Positions 56,996-64,000 of a DNA stretch of 64,000 nucleotides are shown piece after piece. The position numbers and the translations under genes are program-made. The notes under the pieces were generated by a model. The model did not search any database and had not been told where the DNA came from. It worked only from the letters and a program-made list of their open reading frames with translations. Within the stretch, counting starts at the first letter, position 1, and each line of letters opens with the position of its first letter. Source of the stretch: Serratia liquefaciens ATCC 27592 (GTDB lineage Bacteria; Pseudomonadota; Gammaproteobacteria; Enterobacterales; Enterobacteriaceae); the NCBI RefSeq assembly GCF_000422085.1, contig NC_021741.1, positions 4,588,001 to 4,652,000 on the forward strand, written 5' to 3'.

Positions 56996-57406
56996 ATGAC
57001 CAAGCCAACCATTACTATTAATGAGCTGGATGCGGAACGCCTGGATGCGCTATTGGAACAACCGGCCTTTGCCAACACCGATGTCGCGGCTGCGCTGAAC
57101 ATCGAGCTGGATCGCGCCGAAATTCTGCCGCCGTCCCAGATCCCGGCCAACGTAGTGACCATGAACAGCCGCGTACGTTTCCGCGATCTGCACACGGCAG
57201 AAGAACACGTGCGTACGCTGGTTTACCCGGCTTCGCTGAAGGATAGCCACGAACAGCTGTCGGTGATGGCGCCGCTGGGCGCAGCGCTGCTGGGCATGCA
57301 CATCGGCAACCAGATTACCTGGCAGTTGCCGAACGGTGAAGAAGCGCGTATCGAAGTGCTGGAACTGTTGTACCAGCCGGAAGCGGCGGGTGAATACCAC
57401 CGCTAA
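56996..57406 (+). CDS. rnk: Regulator of nucleoside diphosphate kinase, Rnk
   Basis: GreA-like protein of 136 residues, as in E. coli, that binds RNA polymerase and was found as a regulator of nucleoside diphosphate kinase. N-terminal helical hairpin (short coiled coil) to about residue 45, then an FKBP-like C-terminal domain. ATG preceded by GGAGAG. Followed by a terminator. Confidence 0.95.
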   Translation: MTKPTITINELDAERLDALLEQPAFANTDVAAALNIELDRAEILPPSQIPANVVTMNSRVRFRDLHTAEEHVRTLVYPASLKDSHEQLSVMAPLGAALLGMHIGNQITWQLPNGEEARIEVLELLYQPEAAGEYHR

Positions 57407-57415
57407 GCGGTTTTC

Positions 57416-57441
57416 AGGGCGGTGACCAGCCGCCCTTTCTG
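57416..57441. terminator. Terminator after rnk
   Basis: Stem GGGCGG / CCGCCC (57417-57422 with 57430-57435), loop TGACCAG, then TTTCTGTCTCTT. It separates the convergent rnk and TauE-family genes. Confidence 0.78.
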
Positions 57442-57445
57442 TCTC

Positions 57446-58234
57446 TTACACACCGATGGCGATCAAAACCAGGATCAGCAACAGCACGTAAATTCTGGCA
57501 TGCAGCCGATCATTGACCTTCGGCAGCCACTTCCTGGCAACCACCGTCCCCACGACACCGCTCGTCACCAACTGCCCGAGCAGGGCCAGATTGACGTAAC
57601 CCAGATAGTGCGGCCCTGTCATTTCCCTCCAGCCCAAACCGACGTACATCAATGCCCCCACGACGGCGACAGGGATCGACAACGCATTGGCTGAACTGAC
57701 GCAATGCCGCATCTCGAACCCATGGCGACGCAACAGAGGCACCGTCATCACGCTCCCCCCTACGCCGAGCAGGGTCGCGATGACACCAATCAGCGGGCCG
57801 CCGATCAACAGAGTCGATGGTGAAAGTGCAGCGCGTACCGGCTTAACCAAAAACCCCGGCCTGAACAGACAATCCGCAATCGTCACCAGGATGTAAATCA
57901 CAAACAACAAGCGCACCGTGCCGTCCGCCAACAGGCTGGATGCAAAAGCCCCCAGCACCGCCCCCATCCCGATATAAAAAATGAGCGGAACCAGAGTTTC
58001 ACGCAGCAGGTTGCCACTGCGCCACTGGGCAAAAGTGGCGTAACCTGCCGTGAAAATCATCACCGCCGTCGAGGTGGCCACTGCGATATGCATCGCCTGA
58101 CCAGGCTGTTCCCCCGAGGCGCTCACCAGATGGTAAACCAGTGGCACCACCACAAAACCACCGCCAAAACCGAACACGATGGTCGTCATACCGGTAACAA
58201 AGCCGGTCAACAGCACGAAAATAATATCCACCAT
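57446..58234 (-). CDS. TauE/SafE-family sulfite/anion permease
   Basis: Membrane permease of 262 residues with about eight hydrophobic segments, TauE/SafE family, whose members export sulfite or move organosulfur anions. The two-half architecture shows in GFVTGMTTIVFGFGGGFVVVPL near the N-terminus and GVIATLLGVGGSVMTVPLLRRHG after the middle. ATG 58234 starts directly at the first membrane helix; the longer in-frame reading to 58282 is less likely. Divergent from an AraC-type gene that probably controls it. Substrate unknown. Confidence 0.85.
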   Translation of the reverse strand: MVDIIFVLLTGFVTGMTTIVFGFGGGFVVVPLVYHLVSASGEQPGQAMHIAVATSTAVMIFTAGYATFAQWRSGNLLRETLVPLIFYIGMGAVLGAFASSLLADGTVRLLFVIYILVTIADCLFRPGFLVKPVRAALSPSTLLIGGPLIGVIATLLGVGGSVMTVPLLRRHGFEMRHCVSSANALSIPVAVVGALMYVGLGWREMTGPHYLGYVNLALLGQLVTSGVVGTVVARKWLPKVNDRLHARIYVLLLILVLIAIGV

Positions 58235-58353
58235 AGCCGCAGGCGCTCCTGAGTAAAGATGTCGAGCGGCAGCATAAAACACCGGCTTTTGGCTTGCTTC
58301 ATATCAAAGGCCAACTATCATTGCGTTTCGGCCAACTGTTCAGCGAAGGCTTT

Positions 58354-59139
58354 ATGCGCAATCGACATATTGACGATCTCGACTCGGTGCAAAGGCCCGT
58401 GATTGCTATTGGCACCGACTACCCAAGGGGTTACCTGCTGCCTATGCACCAGCATCGGCGCGCTCAATTGCTTTACGGCGCCACCGGGGTAATGCACGTG
58501 TTCACCCGTCAAGGGAACTGGATTGTGCCGCCTCAGCATGCGGTGTGGCTACCCCCACAGATGGCGCATGAAGTAAGAATGGTCGGCGTCACGACCCGCA
58601 GCCTGTACATTGAACCGGCCGCGTTGTTGGTTGACCCACCACAGGATTGCCAGGTGGTCAGCGTAACGCCGCTGATGCGCCAACTGTTGATGGCCGCCGT
58701 CGATATGCCACTGGATTACAATGAGCAAGGCCGGGATGGCGCGCTGGTTAGCCTGCTGCTGCATGAGCTGGCCAATCTACCGCCTCTGCCACTGCATATC
58801 CCCCTGCCGGCGGACCGGCGGCTGAGTGAACTCTGCCAGCAATTCCTGCAACACCCTGACGCGCACGATTCACCTCAGGCATGGGCTTCGCGGCTGTATA
58901 TGAGCATCCGCAGTTTCAGCCGCCTGTTTCGCGCTCAGACAGGAATGTCCTTCTCACAATGGCGTCAGCGTGCCTGCGTGGTGTTGGCGCTGGCCCAATT
59001 GGCCGAAGGCAGCAGCGTGACGCAGGTGGCTCTGGAATTGGGGTATGAAAGCAGCGCGGCGTTTGCCACCATGTTTCGCCGCGTGCTGGGGCAGGCGCCG
59101 TCCTGCTATCTGGCTTCAGAACGGCGCGAAAGGGGTTAG
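58354..59139 (+). CDS. AraC-family transcription regulator
   Basis: 261-residue AraC/XylS-type regulator: N-terminal cupin-like sensing domain (LPMHQHRRAQLLYGATGVM), C-terminal double helix-turn-helix at about 160-258 (ASRLYMSIRSFSRLFRAQTG and ALELGYESSAAFATMFRRVLG). This resembles the YpdC/NimR-like group that sits next to the efflux or permease gene it controls. I use ATG 58354 (GAAGG upstream); a TTG at 58294 would add 20 residues. Its stop overlaps the convergent cybC stop. Confidence 0.87.
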   Translation: MRNRHIDDLDSVQRPVIAIGTDYPRGYLLPMHQHRRAQLLYGATGVMHVFTRQGNWIVPPQHAVWLPPQMAHEVRMVGVTTRSLYIEPAALLVDPPQDCQVVSVTPLMRQLLMAAVDMPLDYNEQGRDGALVSLLLHELANLPPLPLHIPLPADRRLSELCQQFLQHPDAHDSPQAWASRLYMSIRSFSRLFRAQTGMSFSQWRQRACVVLALAQLAEGSSVTQVALELGYESSAAFATMFRRVLGQAPSCYLASERRERG

Positions 59140-59522
59140 CGGAACTTCTTGTGGTTAGCGTCGCGGGTTTGTTTGAAGCCCTGCGCGACCTGCTTGGCTT
59201 CGGCCAGCTTGCCCTGGTTGGCCAGCGCCAGCGATTGGTCGATCTGACCGATCAGCGTGTCCAGCCCGTGGTGGAAATCTTTTATCTCCGGGCTATCGGG
59301 CGCTTTGTCCTCCAGCTTGGGCGGCGTGCTTTGCTTTGCATCCACTGCGGCGGCGCGCATGTTCTGCAAACTTTGCTTCAAGGTATCCGTGGAGTCAGTG
59401 CTCAGCACCGTTTTGTAATTGCCTGCGATGGTATCCATATCGTCGGCCAGATCGGCCGCGACCGCCAGTGAACTGGCGCCCAGCAGCGCCAGCGCCATCA
59501 GCGCTTTCAGTTTGTTCGACAT
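59136..59522 (-). CDS. cybC: Soluble cytochrome b562
   Basis: Periplasmic four-helix-bundle haem protein. 128 residues with signal peptide 1-22 (ends AVA). Haem ligands are both present: mature Met7 (M29) in ADLADDM and mature His102 (H124) in DANHKKFR. Unlike c-type cytochromes it has no CXXCH. Electron partner unknown in the family. Its stop codon overlaps the stop of the convergent AraC gene (59136-59139) and no terminator separates them. Confidence 0.93.
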   Translation of the reverse strand: MSNKLKALMALALLGASSLAVAADLADDMDTIAGNYKTVLSTDSTDTLKQSLQNMRAAAVDAKQSTPPKLEDKAPDSPEIKDFHHGLDTLIGQIDQSLALANQGKLAEAKQVAQGFKQTRDANHKKFR

Positions 59523-59670
59523 GCTTGCTCACCTTCCAGTTATTGTTTTAGTGGTCCCCTTTTAGGGCCGTGCGCCGCCATTGACCACGCCATGACGCAG
59601 CACAGCCTAAACATAGGCAAGGGAGCAGAAAACCGAAACCGGAGATTTGTAAGCAAGGTTAAAACAGAGG

Positions 59671-59706
59671 AAGGGGAAACGGCTGGCAACCGGAGCGGCC
59701 AGCCGT
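59671..59706 (-). terminator. Probable terminator after pmbA
   Basis: Stem ACGGCTGGC / GCCAGCCGT (59679-59687 with 59698-59706), nine perfect pairs, loop of ten bases. On the minus strand it is followed by TTTCCCCTTCC, a weak T-run. Confidence 0.6.
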
Positions 59707-59714
59707 GGCGAACA

Positions 59715-61055
59715 TTATTGACCGGCGATTTTCATGTCCGGCAGTAAAACGGAGCCGCACTGAATATTGCTGCGGGTTTCGATGTCGCTGCCCACGCTGA
59801 CAATGTTGCGCAGCATATCCTTGAGGTTGCCGGCGATGGTGATCTCGCTGACCGGATACTGGATCTCGCCGTTTTCCACCCAGAAACCGGCGGCGCCACG
59901 CGAATAGTCACCGGTAATACCGCTAACGCCCTGGCCCATCAGTTCGGTCACCACCAGCCCCGTGCCCAGTTGCTTCAGCATGCCGGCAAAGTCATTACCC
60001 TGCCCGGCAATGCGCCAGTTGTGAATACCGCCTGCGTGTCCGGTGCTGTGCATACCGAGCTTGCGGGCCGCATAGCTGGTCAGCAGCCAGGTTTGCAGTA
60101 CGCCATCTTTAACGATGTCGCGCCGTTGGGTGCGTACACCTTCGCTGTCGAACGGCGTGGAAGCCAGGCCTTTCAGCAGGTGCGGGTGTTCTTCAATGGT
60201 CAGCCAGTCCGGCAGGATCTGCTTGCCCAAAGAATCCAGTAGGAAGGTGGATTTACGGTAAACGCTGCTGCCGCTGATGGCGCCAACCAAATGCCCGAAC
60301 AGGCCGGTCGCCACTTCGGAAGCGAACAGCACCGGGGCGGTCATGGTAGACAGCTTGCGCGGTGCCAGACGCGACAGCGTGCGGCGGGCACATTCCTGAC
60401 CCACCCATTCAGGGCTTTCCAGATCGCCCATCGCACGGCCGATGGTATAGGCGTAGTCGCGCTCCATATCGCCATCCTGCTCGGCAATTACGCAGCTCGA
60501 CAGCGAGTGCCGGCTGGAACAGTAGCTTTGCAGCATGCCATGACTGTTGCCGAATACCTTGATGCCGTAGTGGCTGTTAAAACTGCCGCCTTCGGTATTG
60601 GTGATGCGCTTGTCAGCCGCCAGCGAAGCCTGCTCTGCGCGAGCAGCCAATTCGATACCGCGTTCGGCGTCCAGTTCTGCCGGGTGGAACAGATCCAAGT
60701 CCGGTGCATCAAACGCCAACAGGTCCTTTTCCGCCGGGCCGGCGTTCGGATCTACCGAGGTGTAACGGGCAATATCCAGCGCCGCCTGCACGGTGCGGGC
60801 AATGGCATCCGGGCTGAGATCGGTGGAAGAAGCGCTGCCTTTGCGTTGCTGGTGATAGACGGTAATGCCCAACGCGCCATCGCTGTTGAACTCAACGTTC
60901 TCCACTTCGCCAAAGCGAGTGCTGACGCTGATACCGGTAGATTTGGTCACGGCAACTTCTGCCGCATCAGAACCGGCGCGCGCCAGTTCCAAAGCCTGTG
61001 AAACGGCCTGTTCCAGCGCCTTGCGCTGTTCTGCAACTTGAGTGACTACTTTCAT
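59715..61055 (-). CDS. pmbA: Metalloprotease subunit PmbA (TldE)
   Basis: Partner of TldD in the heterodimeric protease that trims microcin B17 and CcdA. 446 residues. PmbA/TldE itself lacks the HEXXXH zinc site, which TldD supplies, and none is seen here. Start at ATG 61055; a TTG directly before it is not needed. Divergent from darP, as in E. coli. Confidence 0.95.
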   Translation of the reverse strand: MKVVTQVAEQRKALEQAVSQALELARAGSDAAEVAVTKSTGISVSTRFGEVENVEFNSDGALGITVYHQQRKGSASSTDLSPDAIARTVQAALDIARYTSVDPNAGPAEKDLLAFDAPDLDLFHPAELDAERGIELAARAEQASLAADKRITNTEGGSFNSHYGIKVFGNSHGMLQSYCSSRHSLSSCVIAEQDGDMERDYAYTIGRAMGDLESPEWVGQECARRTLSRLAPRKLSTMTAPVLFASEVATGLFGHLVGAISGSSVYRKSTFLLDSLGKQILPDWLTIEEHPHLLKGLASTPFDSEGVRTQRRDIVKDGVLQTWLLTSYAARKLGMHSTGHAGGIHNWRIAGQGNDFAGMLKQLGTGLVVTELMGQGVSGITGDYSRGAAGFWVENGEIQYPVSEITIAGNLKDMLRNIVSVGSDIETRSNIQCGSVLLPDMKIAGQ

Positions 61056-61232
61056 CAATCTGCCATACTTAATCAGAAAATCGTTGAGAAAAGTGCCGTG
61101 GCGGCGTGGTTGCGCGCGGAGTCACGCGCAAAAATCATGTGATTTATACTTTTGAGTCTAACAGGAACCGCGTGGAATTTCGCATAAAGCCGGCAACCTG
61201 TTAGGATTAGCCTCTTTTTAACGGAGCCTACC

Positions 61233-61781
61233 ATGAACAAACAGCCTGAAGACTGGCTCGACGATGTCCCGGAGAACACGGACGAGGACGATGACGAGAT
61301 TATCTGGGTCAGTAAAAGTGAAATTAAACGTGATGCCGAAGCCCTGAAAGACCTGGGGACCGAACTGGTCGAACTGGGTAAAAACGCGCTGGAACGCATC
61401 CCGCTGGACGAAGATTTGCGCGCCGCAGTTGAGCTGGCGCAGAAGATCAAGAAAGAAGGCCGCCGCCGTCAGTTGCAGCTGATTGGCAAAATGCTGCGCG
61501 CCCGCGATGTAGAGCCGATCCAAACCGCGCTCGACAAGCTGAAGAACCGCCATAACCAACAGGTTTCGCTGTTCCACAAGCTGGAAGCGCTGCGTGACCG
61601 TCTGGTGGAAGAAGGTGATGACGCGATCCCGTCGATTCTGGCGCTGTATCCGGAAGCCGACCGCCAGCAGCTGCGCTCACTGGTGCGTAACGCACAGAAA
61701 GAGAAAGCCGCTAACAAGCCGCCGAAAGCTTACCGTCAAATTTTCCAATACCTGCGCGATCTGGCCGAAACCGCCGAATAA
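61233..61781 (+). CDS. darP: Ribosome biogenesis factor DarP (YjgA)
   Basis: DUF615 protein of 182 residues (E. coli 183) that binds the maturing 50S subunit near the peptidyl-transferase centre. The N-terminus is very acidic ([18 protein letters not shown]); the rest is helical and basic. Divergent from pmbA with 177 bases between, the conserved arrangement. Confidence 0.94.
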   Translation: MNKQPEDWLDDVPENTDEDDDEIIWVSKSEIKRDAEALKDLGTELVELGKNALERIPLDEDLRAAVELAQKIKKEGRRRQLQLIGKMLRARDVEPIQTALDKLKNRHNQQVSLFHKLEALRDRLVEEGDDAIPSILALYPEADRQQLRSLVRNAQKEKAANKPPKAYRQIFQYLRDLAETAE

Positions 61782-61811
61782 TCGACGCCGTCACCACGGG
61801 ATGAACCCGAT

Positions 61812-62111
61812 TCATCCCCGGTGATGTGCAGGTTCACCGCTGCTTTCACGGATATTGAAACGCAGGCTGCCTTCCAGTTCTTCTTCCGCCTCTTCAAACA
61901 ACAGGATAATCGCACCAAAGCGACGTTTGCTGCGGGCGTTGAGATGGGTAAACTCAATCTCGACCGGCAGGCCGATATCCGCCGTCACCACGTCCCACAG
62001 TGCGTCAAGATTGGCACCAAAAGCCTCATCCAGTGCAAACTTATGCGCAAAATCGCGGTAAAACGCCGGCAGATCGCTAATCTGATTAAAATCGAACTCT
62101 ACTTTTGCCAT
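61812..62111 (-). CDS. yhcO: Barstar-family ribonuclease inhibitor
   Basis: Barstar-fold protein of 99 residues, related to E. coli YhcO. The inhibitory helix residues match barstar D35 and D39: D36 and D40 in LDALWDVV, the part that plugs the barnase active site. The acidic helix LLFEEAEEELEG covers the E76 region. ATG 62111 follows GGAGTGAGC. It starts five bases after the barnase-type gene on the same strand, so toxin and inhibitor are co-transcribed. Confidence 0.9.
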   Translation of the reverse strand: MAKVEFDFNQISDLPAFYRDFAHKFALDEAFGANLDALWDVVTADIGLPVEIEFTHLNARSKRRFGAIILLFEEAEEELEGSLRFNIRESSGEPAHHRG

Positions 62112-62116
62112 CAAGC

Positions 62117-62566
62117 TCACTCCACCCGAATGAAGTTTTTATAATGGTCACGCGTGACAAAAATCAGGCCATCACTGGAATACAGCAGGCGATCGGCACC
62201 ACGCCGGCCGCATTGGTAATTGATATCCGCCTCGCGCCATACCCGGCTGCGGGCCGCAGGCAGCTGTCCTTCACGGTTTGAGAAACGGTCGCCACCAATT
62301 GCCTTGCCCGGCAGCACCGAACACAGGTTGCCGTTACGTGCATCCCATCCCTGCTCGCGCGCCTGTTTTTTGGTGATGTAATAGTCCGGCAGCCGCTGAT
62401 GCTGCTGCAGGTAGCTCACCACCCTTTTCTGCTGCGTCAGTTGGTCAATACTCTGGCCTTCGGCCACCGCCGGTACGTTGGTAATCGCCCGATCGTTACC
62501 ACGCAGTGCGCTAAAACCGGCTATCACAATGGCGATAACTACCGCCACGAGGATCCGCTTATTCAT
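62117..62566 (-). CDS. Barnase-type ribonuclease
   Basis: Guanine-specific microbial ribonuclease (N1/T1 family), 149 residues, with an N-terminal hydrophobic segment (about 4-20) that is a signal peptide or anchor. From about residue 43 it aligns with Bacillus barnase without gaps, offset 39: K66, R98, E112, R122, R126 and H141 match barnase K27, R59, E73, R83, R87 and H102, so the full catalytic set is present. C82 and C119, absent from barnase, could form a disulfide and suit a periplasmic or exported enzyme. Followed at once by the barstar gene. Confidence 0.92.
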   Translation of the reverse strand: MNKRILVAVVIAIVIAGFSALRGNDRAITNVPAVAEGQSIDQLTQQKRVVSYLQQHQRLPDYYITKKQAREQGWDARNGNLCSVLPGKAIGGDRFSNREGQLPAARSRVWREADINYQCGRRGADRLLYSSDGLIFVTRDHYKNFIRVE

Positions 62567-62785
62567 TGCTGTCCCTGAATTATGGCCGACAAGGGTGCAC
62601 CGGCACCCATGCTAGTTGGATTTATAGATGAAGAGGATGAAGCAGAGATGACTGGTATGTAACGTTTTCACTTCAGGGAAACCACGCCCCACAACCTGCA
62701 ACACCCATTCAAGCTAATCATGCCATTGTGCAGCGCGTCTGGCACTCAGTGCAACTCTGAAACAGGCCTCTATCAGGCAAGTATA

Positions 62786-62799
62786 GCCCCGGCAGGGGC
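62786..62799 (-). terminator. Short hairpin after the aaeB-type gene
   Basis: GCCCC-GGCA-GGGGC, ten bases beyond the stop of the aaeB-type gene. On the minus strand it is followed by TATACTTG. Weak as a terminator; the barnase gene starts 220 bases further on. Confidence 0.4.
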
Positions 62800-62809
62800 G
62801 TTTGGCGTA

Positions 62810-64000
62810 TCAGTCGATCAACGCGTGGCGGTAGCGATGCAGCATGCCGGCCAGGCGTTTTACCGGATCGGTAACGCTGAGCGGTGCGTGATAATCCACC
62901 AGCTTTTGCTGATAGTCATTCATTTCGTCCAGCAGCCGATCGTAATAGTAAGCGCGCTTCACGTCGTTCTTGGCCGAAACCACATGATCGGCAGTGTTGC
63001 GAATCTGCTTGTGGAACGCCGAAAGTTCCTCGCTAACCGGGATCTCCGCCCGCTGCATGCGCTGATGAGCAATGATCAGATTCAGCGCCAGCCGGTATTT
63101 GGCAATGTCGTTCGGGAACATCATCAGCAGTTGGTTAAGCTGCTGATACAGCGCCGGCAGATGGTTTTGCCGACGGCGCGACGCCTTGGTGGTCAGTGCC
63201 GATACTGCGCTGCTGACAAACTGGTTCAGCAGCGTGCGGCCGGTGCGTTCACGTGAATTATCGCGGATCAGCAACAGCACCATCAACCCCACGCAGCTAC
63301 CGAGGAACTGGCCAAGCGCACCGTCGAGAAACTGAGTGACGTTGAATTCCATCGGGTTACTCAACACCAAAATGTTGATGGTCCCCGCCAGCAAGCCGAG
63401 CGAACCCAGCCGCCTTTTCTGCACTTCGATACCGATGAAAAACGCCAGCAGCCCGAGGCTGAGGCACAGCAGCAAAATGCTTTGCTGGGTCGCCGGCAGG
63501 ATCACCATAAAGAACAGCGAACCGACCGGGATTGCCGCCAGCATGCCCAGCACAAAATCCATTGCGACCATACGCGGCGCGGGGGTACGCATTGCCAACG
63601 AGGTGATCACCGCAATGATCACCATAAAACCGCTGCCGGAGGTCCAACCGGTCCACAGCCACAACAGGCTGCCAAAGGTCGTCGCCACAAAGGTACGCAG
63701 ACCGTTGATCATCGCGTGATGGCCTTCCGCCGACGTCGGTTTGATCACCACCTCACTGCTCAGCACACTTTCTTCCACCGCACTGATGCTGCTGTTGGTG
63801 TGCACGCCTTTAGCCAATAACAGATAACGCGTGGCCGCCCCGACCCAACTGCTGATGGTCAGCAAGGTTTCGTCGGTGCGGTTGGTGGTCAGCACCTGGC
63901 GCAACAGCTTCATGCGCTTGTGAATTTCCTGCGGGGTATCCGCCGGCACCATCAGCAGTTCGCGAATATTCTCTTTCACCGCATCCGGATGATTCAGCAG
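62810..64000 (-). CDS. aaeB: AaeB-type aromatic-acid efflux pump subunit (5' part outside window)
   Basis: C-terminal 396 residues of an FUSC-family inner-membrane exporter; the frame stays open to base 64000, so the start lies beyond the window. It aligns with the second half of E. coli AaeB (655 residues): the helix block with [17 protein letters not shown] sequence, [11 protein letters not shown], then the cytosolic domain with [18 protein letters not shown] and ending [14 protein letters not shown]. AaeB with AaeA exports p-hydroxybenzoate and similar acids. A GTG at 63979 is not the true start. Confidence 0.88.
   Translation of the reverse strand: MLNHPDAVKENIRELLMVPADTPQEIHKRMKLLRQVLTTNRTDETLLTISSWVGAATRYLLLAKGVHTNSSISAVEESVLSSEVVIKPTSAEGHHAMINGLRTFVATTFGSLLWLWTGWTSGSGFMVIIAVITSLAMRTPAPRMVAMDFVLGMLAAIPVGSLFFMVILPATQQSILLLCLSLGLLAFFIGIEVQKRRLGSLGLLAGTINILVLSNPMEFNVTQFLDGALGQFLGSCVGLMVLLLIRDNSRERTGRTLLNQFVSSAVSALTTKASRRRQNHLPALYQQLNQLLMMFPNDIAKYRLALNLIIAHQRMQRAEIPVSEELSAFHKQIRNTADHVVSAKNDVKRAYYYDRLLDEMNDYQQKLVDYHAPLSVTDPVKRLAGMLHRYRHALID

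Noticed and set aside
56818..57021. Open frame upstream of rnk on the plus strand
   Set aside because: Although GGGAGG lies near its GTG, it reads through a terminator hairpin into the rnk start; no family resemblance.

Overview
The window is a 64 kb piece of an enterobacterial chromosome, most likely from Serratia or a close relative in the Yersiniaceae. This rests on recognition of the proteins, not on a search: nearly every core gene translates to a full-length close relative of an E. coli protein (ArcB, GltB, MurA and DegQ keep the same active-site residue numbers), while gene order and accessory genes differ from E. coli. I see no tRNA, 5S/16S/23S rRNA, CRISPR array, prophage or complete insertion sequence.

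Layout. (1) 0.2-6.5 kb: the yqjA-mzrA-yqjC-yqjD-yqjE-yqjK-yqjF-yqjG run, then the LysR gene yhaJ and divergent yhaK. (2) 6.5-13.2 kb: RNase P RNA (rnpB, minus strand, with a clear promoter), rsmI, then lpoA-yraN-diaA-dolP and a secreted S10 carboxypeptidase. (3) 13.2-18.3 kb, minus strand: yhcC, arcB, elbB, mtgA, with the sRNA gene arcZ on the plus strand against the 3' end of arcB. (4) 18.3-25.5 kb: glutamate synthase gltBD and an orphan secreted protein. (5) 25.5-32.6 kb: sspAB, rplM-rpsI, zapE, zapG, degQ, degS. (6) 32.6-33.3 kb: a gene-free, hairpin-rich block with repeat character. (7) 33.3-38.2 kb, minus strand: mlaFEDCB-ibaG-murA (outer-membrane lipid asymmetry and peptidoglycan precursor). 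(8) 38.4-46.6 kb: yrbG, kdsD, kdsC, lptCAB, rpoN, hpf, ptsN, rapZ, npr (Kdo synthesis, LPS export, sigma-54, nitrogen PTS), with an ERIC-type repeat between yrbG and kdsD. (9) 46.6-47.7 kb: a HigBA toxin-antitoxin pair.

(10) 47.7-56.6 kb is the main accessory region: ten genes on the minus strand. In transcription order they are a small PRD protein, a glycine-rich SFCGS protein, DUF4312, two membrane proteins (DUF4311, DUF4310), an amidohydrolase, a DgaE-like D-glucosaminate-6-phosphate ammonia-lyase, a DgaF-like 2-keto-3-deoxy-6-phosphogluconate aldolase, a secreted beta-propeller lactonase and a PRD/EIIB/EIIA transcription activator. The two catabolic enzymes need a 6-phosphorylated substrate, yet there is no sugar kinase and no recognisable PTS permease. 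The four uncharacterised small and membrane proteins are therefore the best candidates for a new phosphotransferase-type uptake system for an amino-sugar acid. This is my choice for the least described system in the window.

(11) 56.9-64 kb: rnk, a TauE/SafE permease with a divergent AraC regulator, cytochrome b562, pmbA, divergent darP (yjgA), a barnase-barstar pair and the 3' part of an aaeB-type efflux gene that runs off the window.
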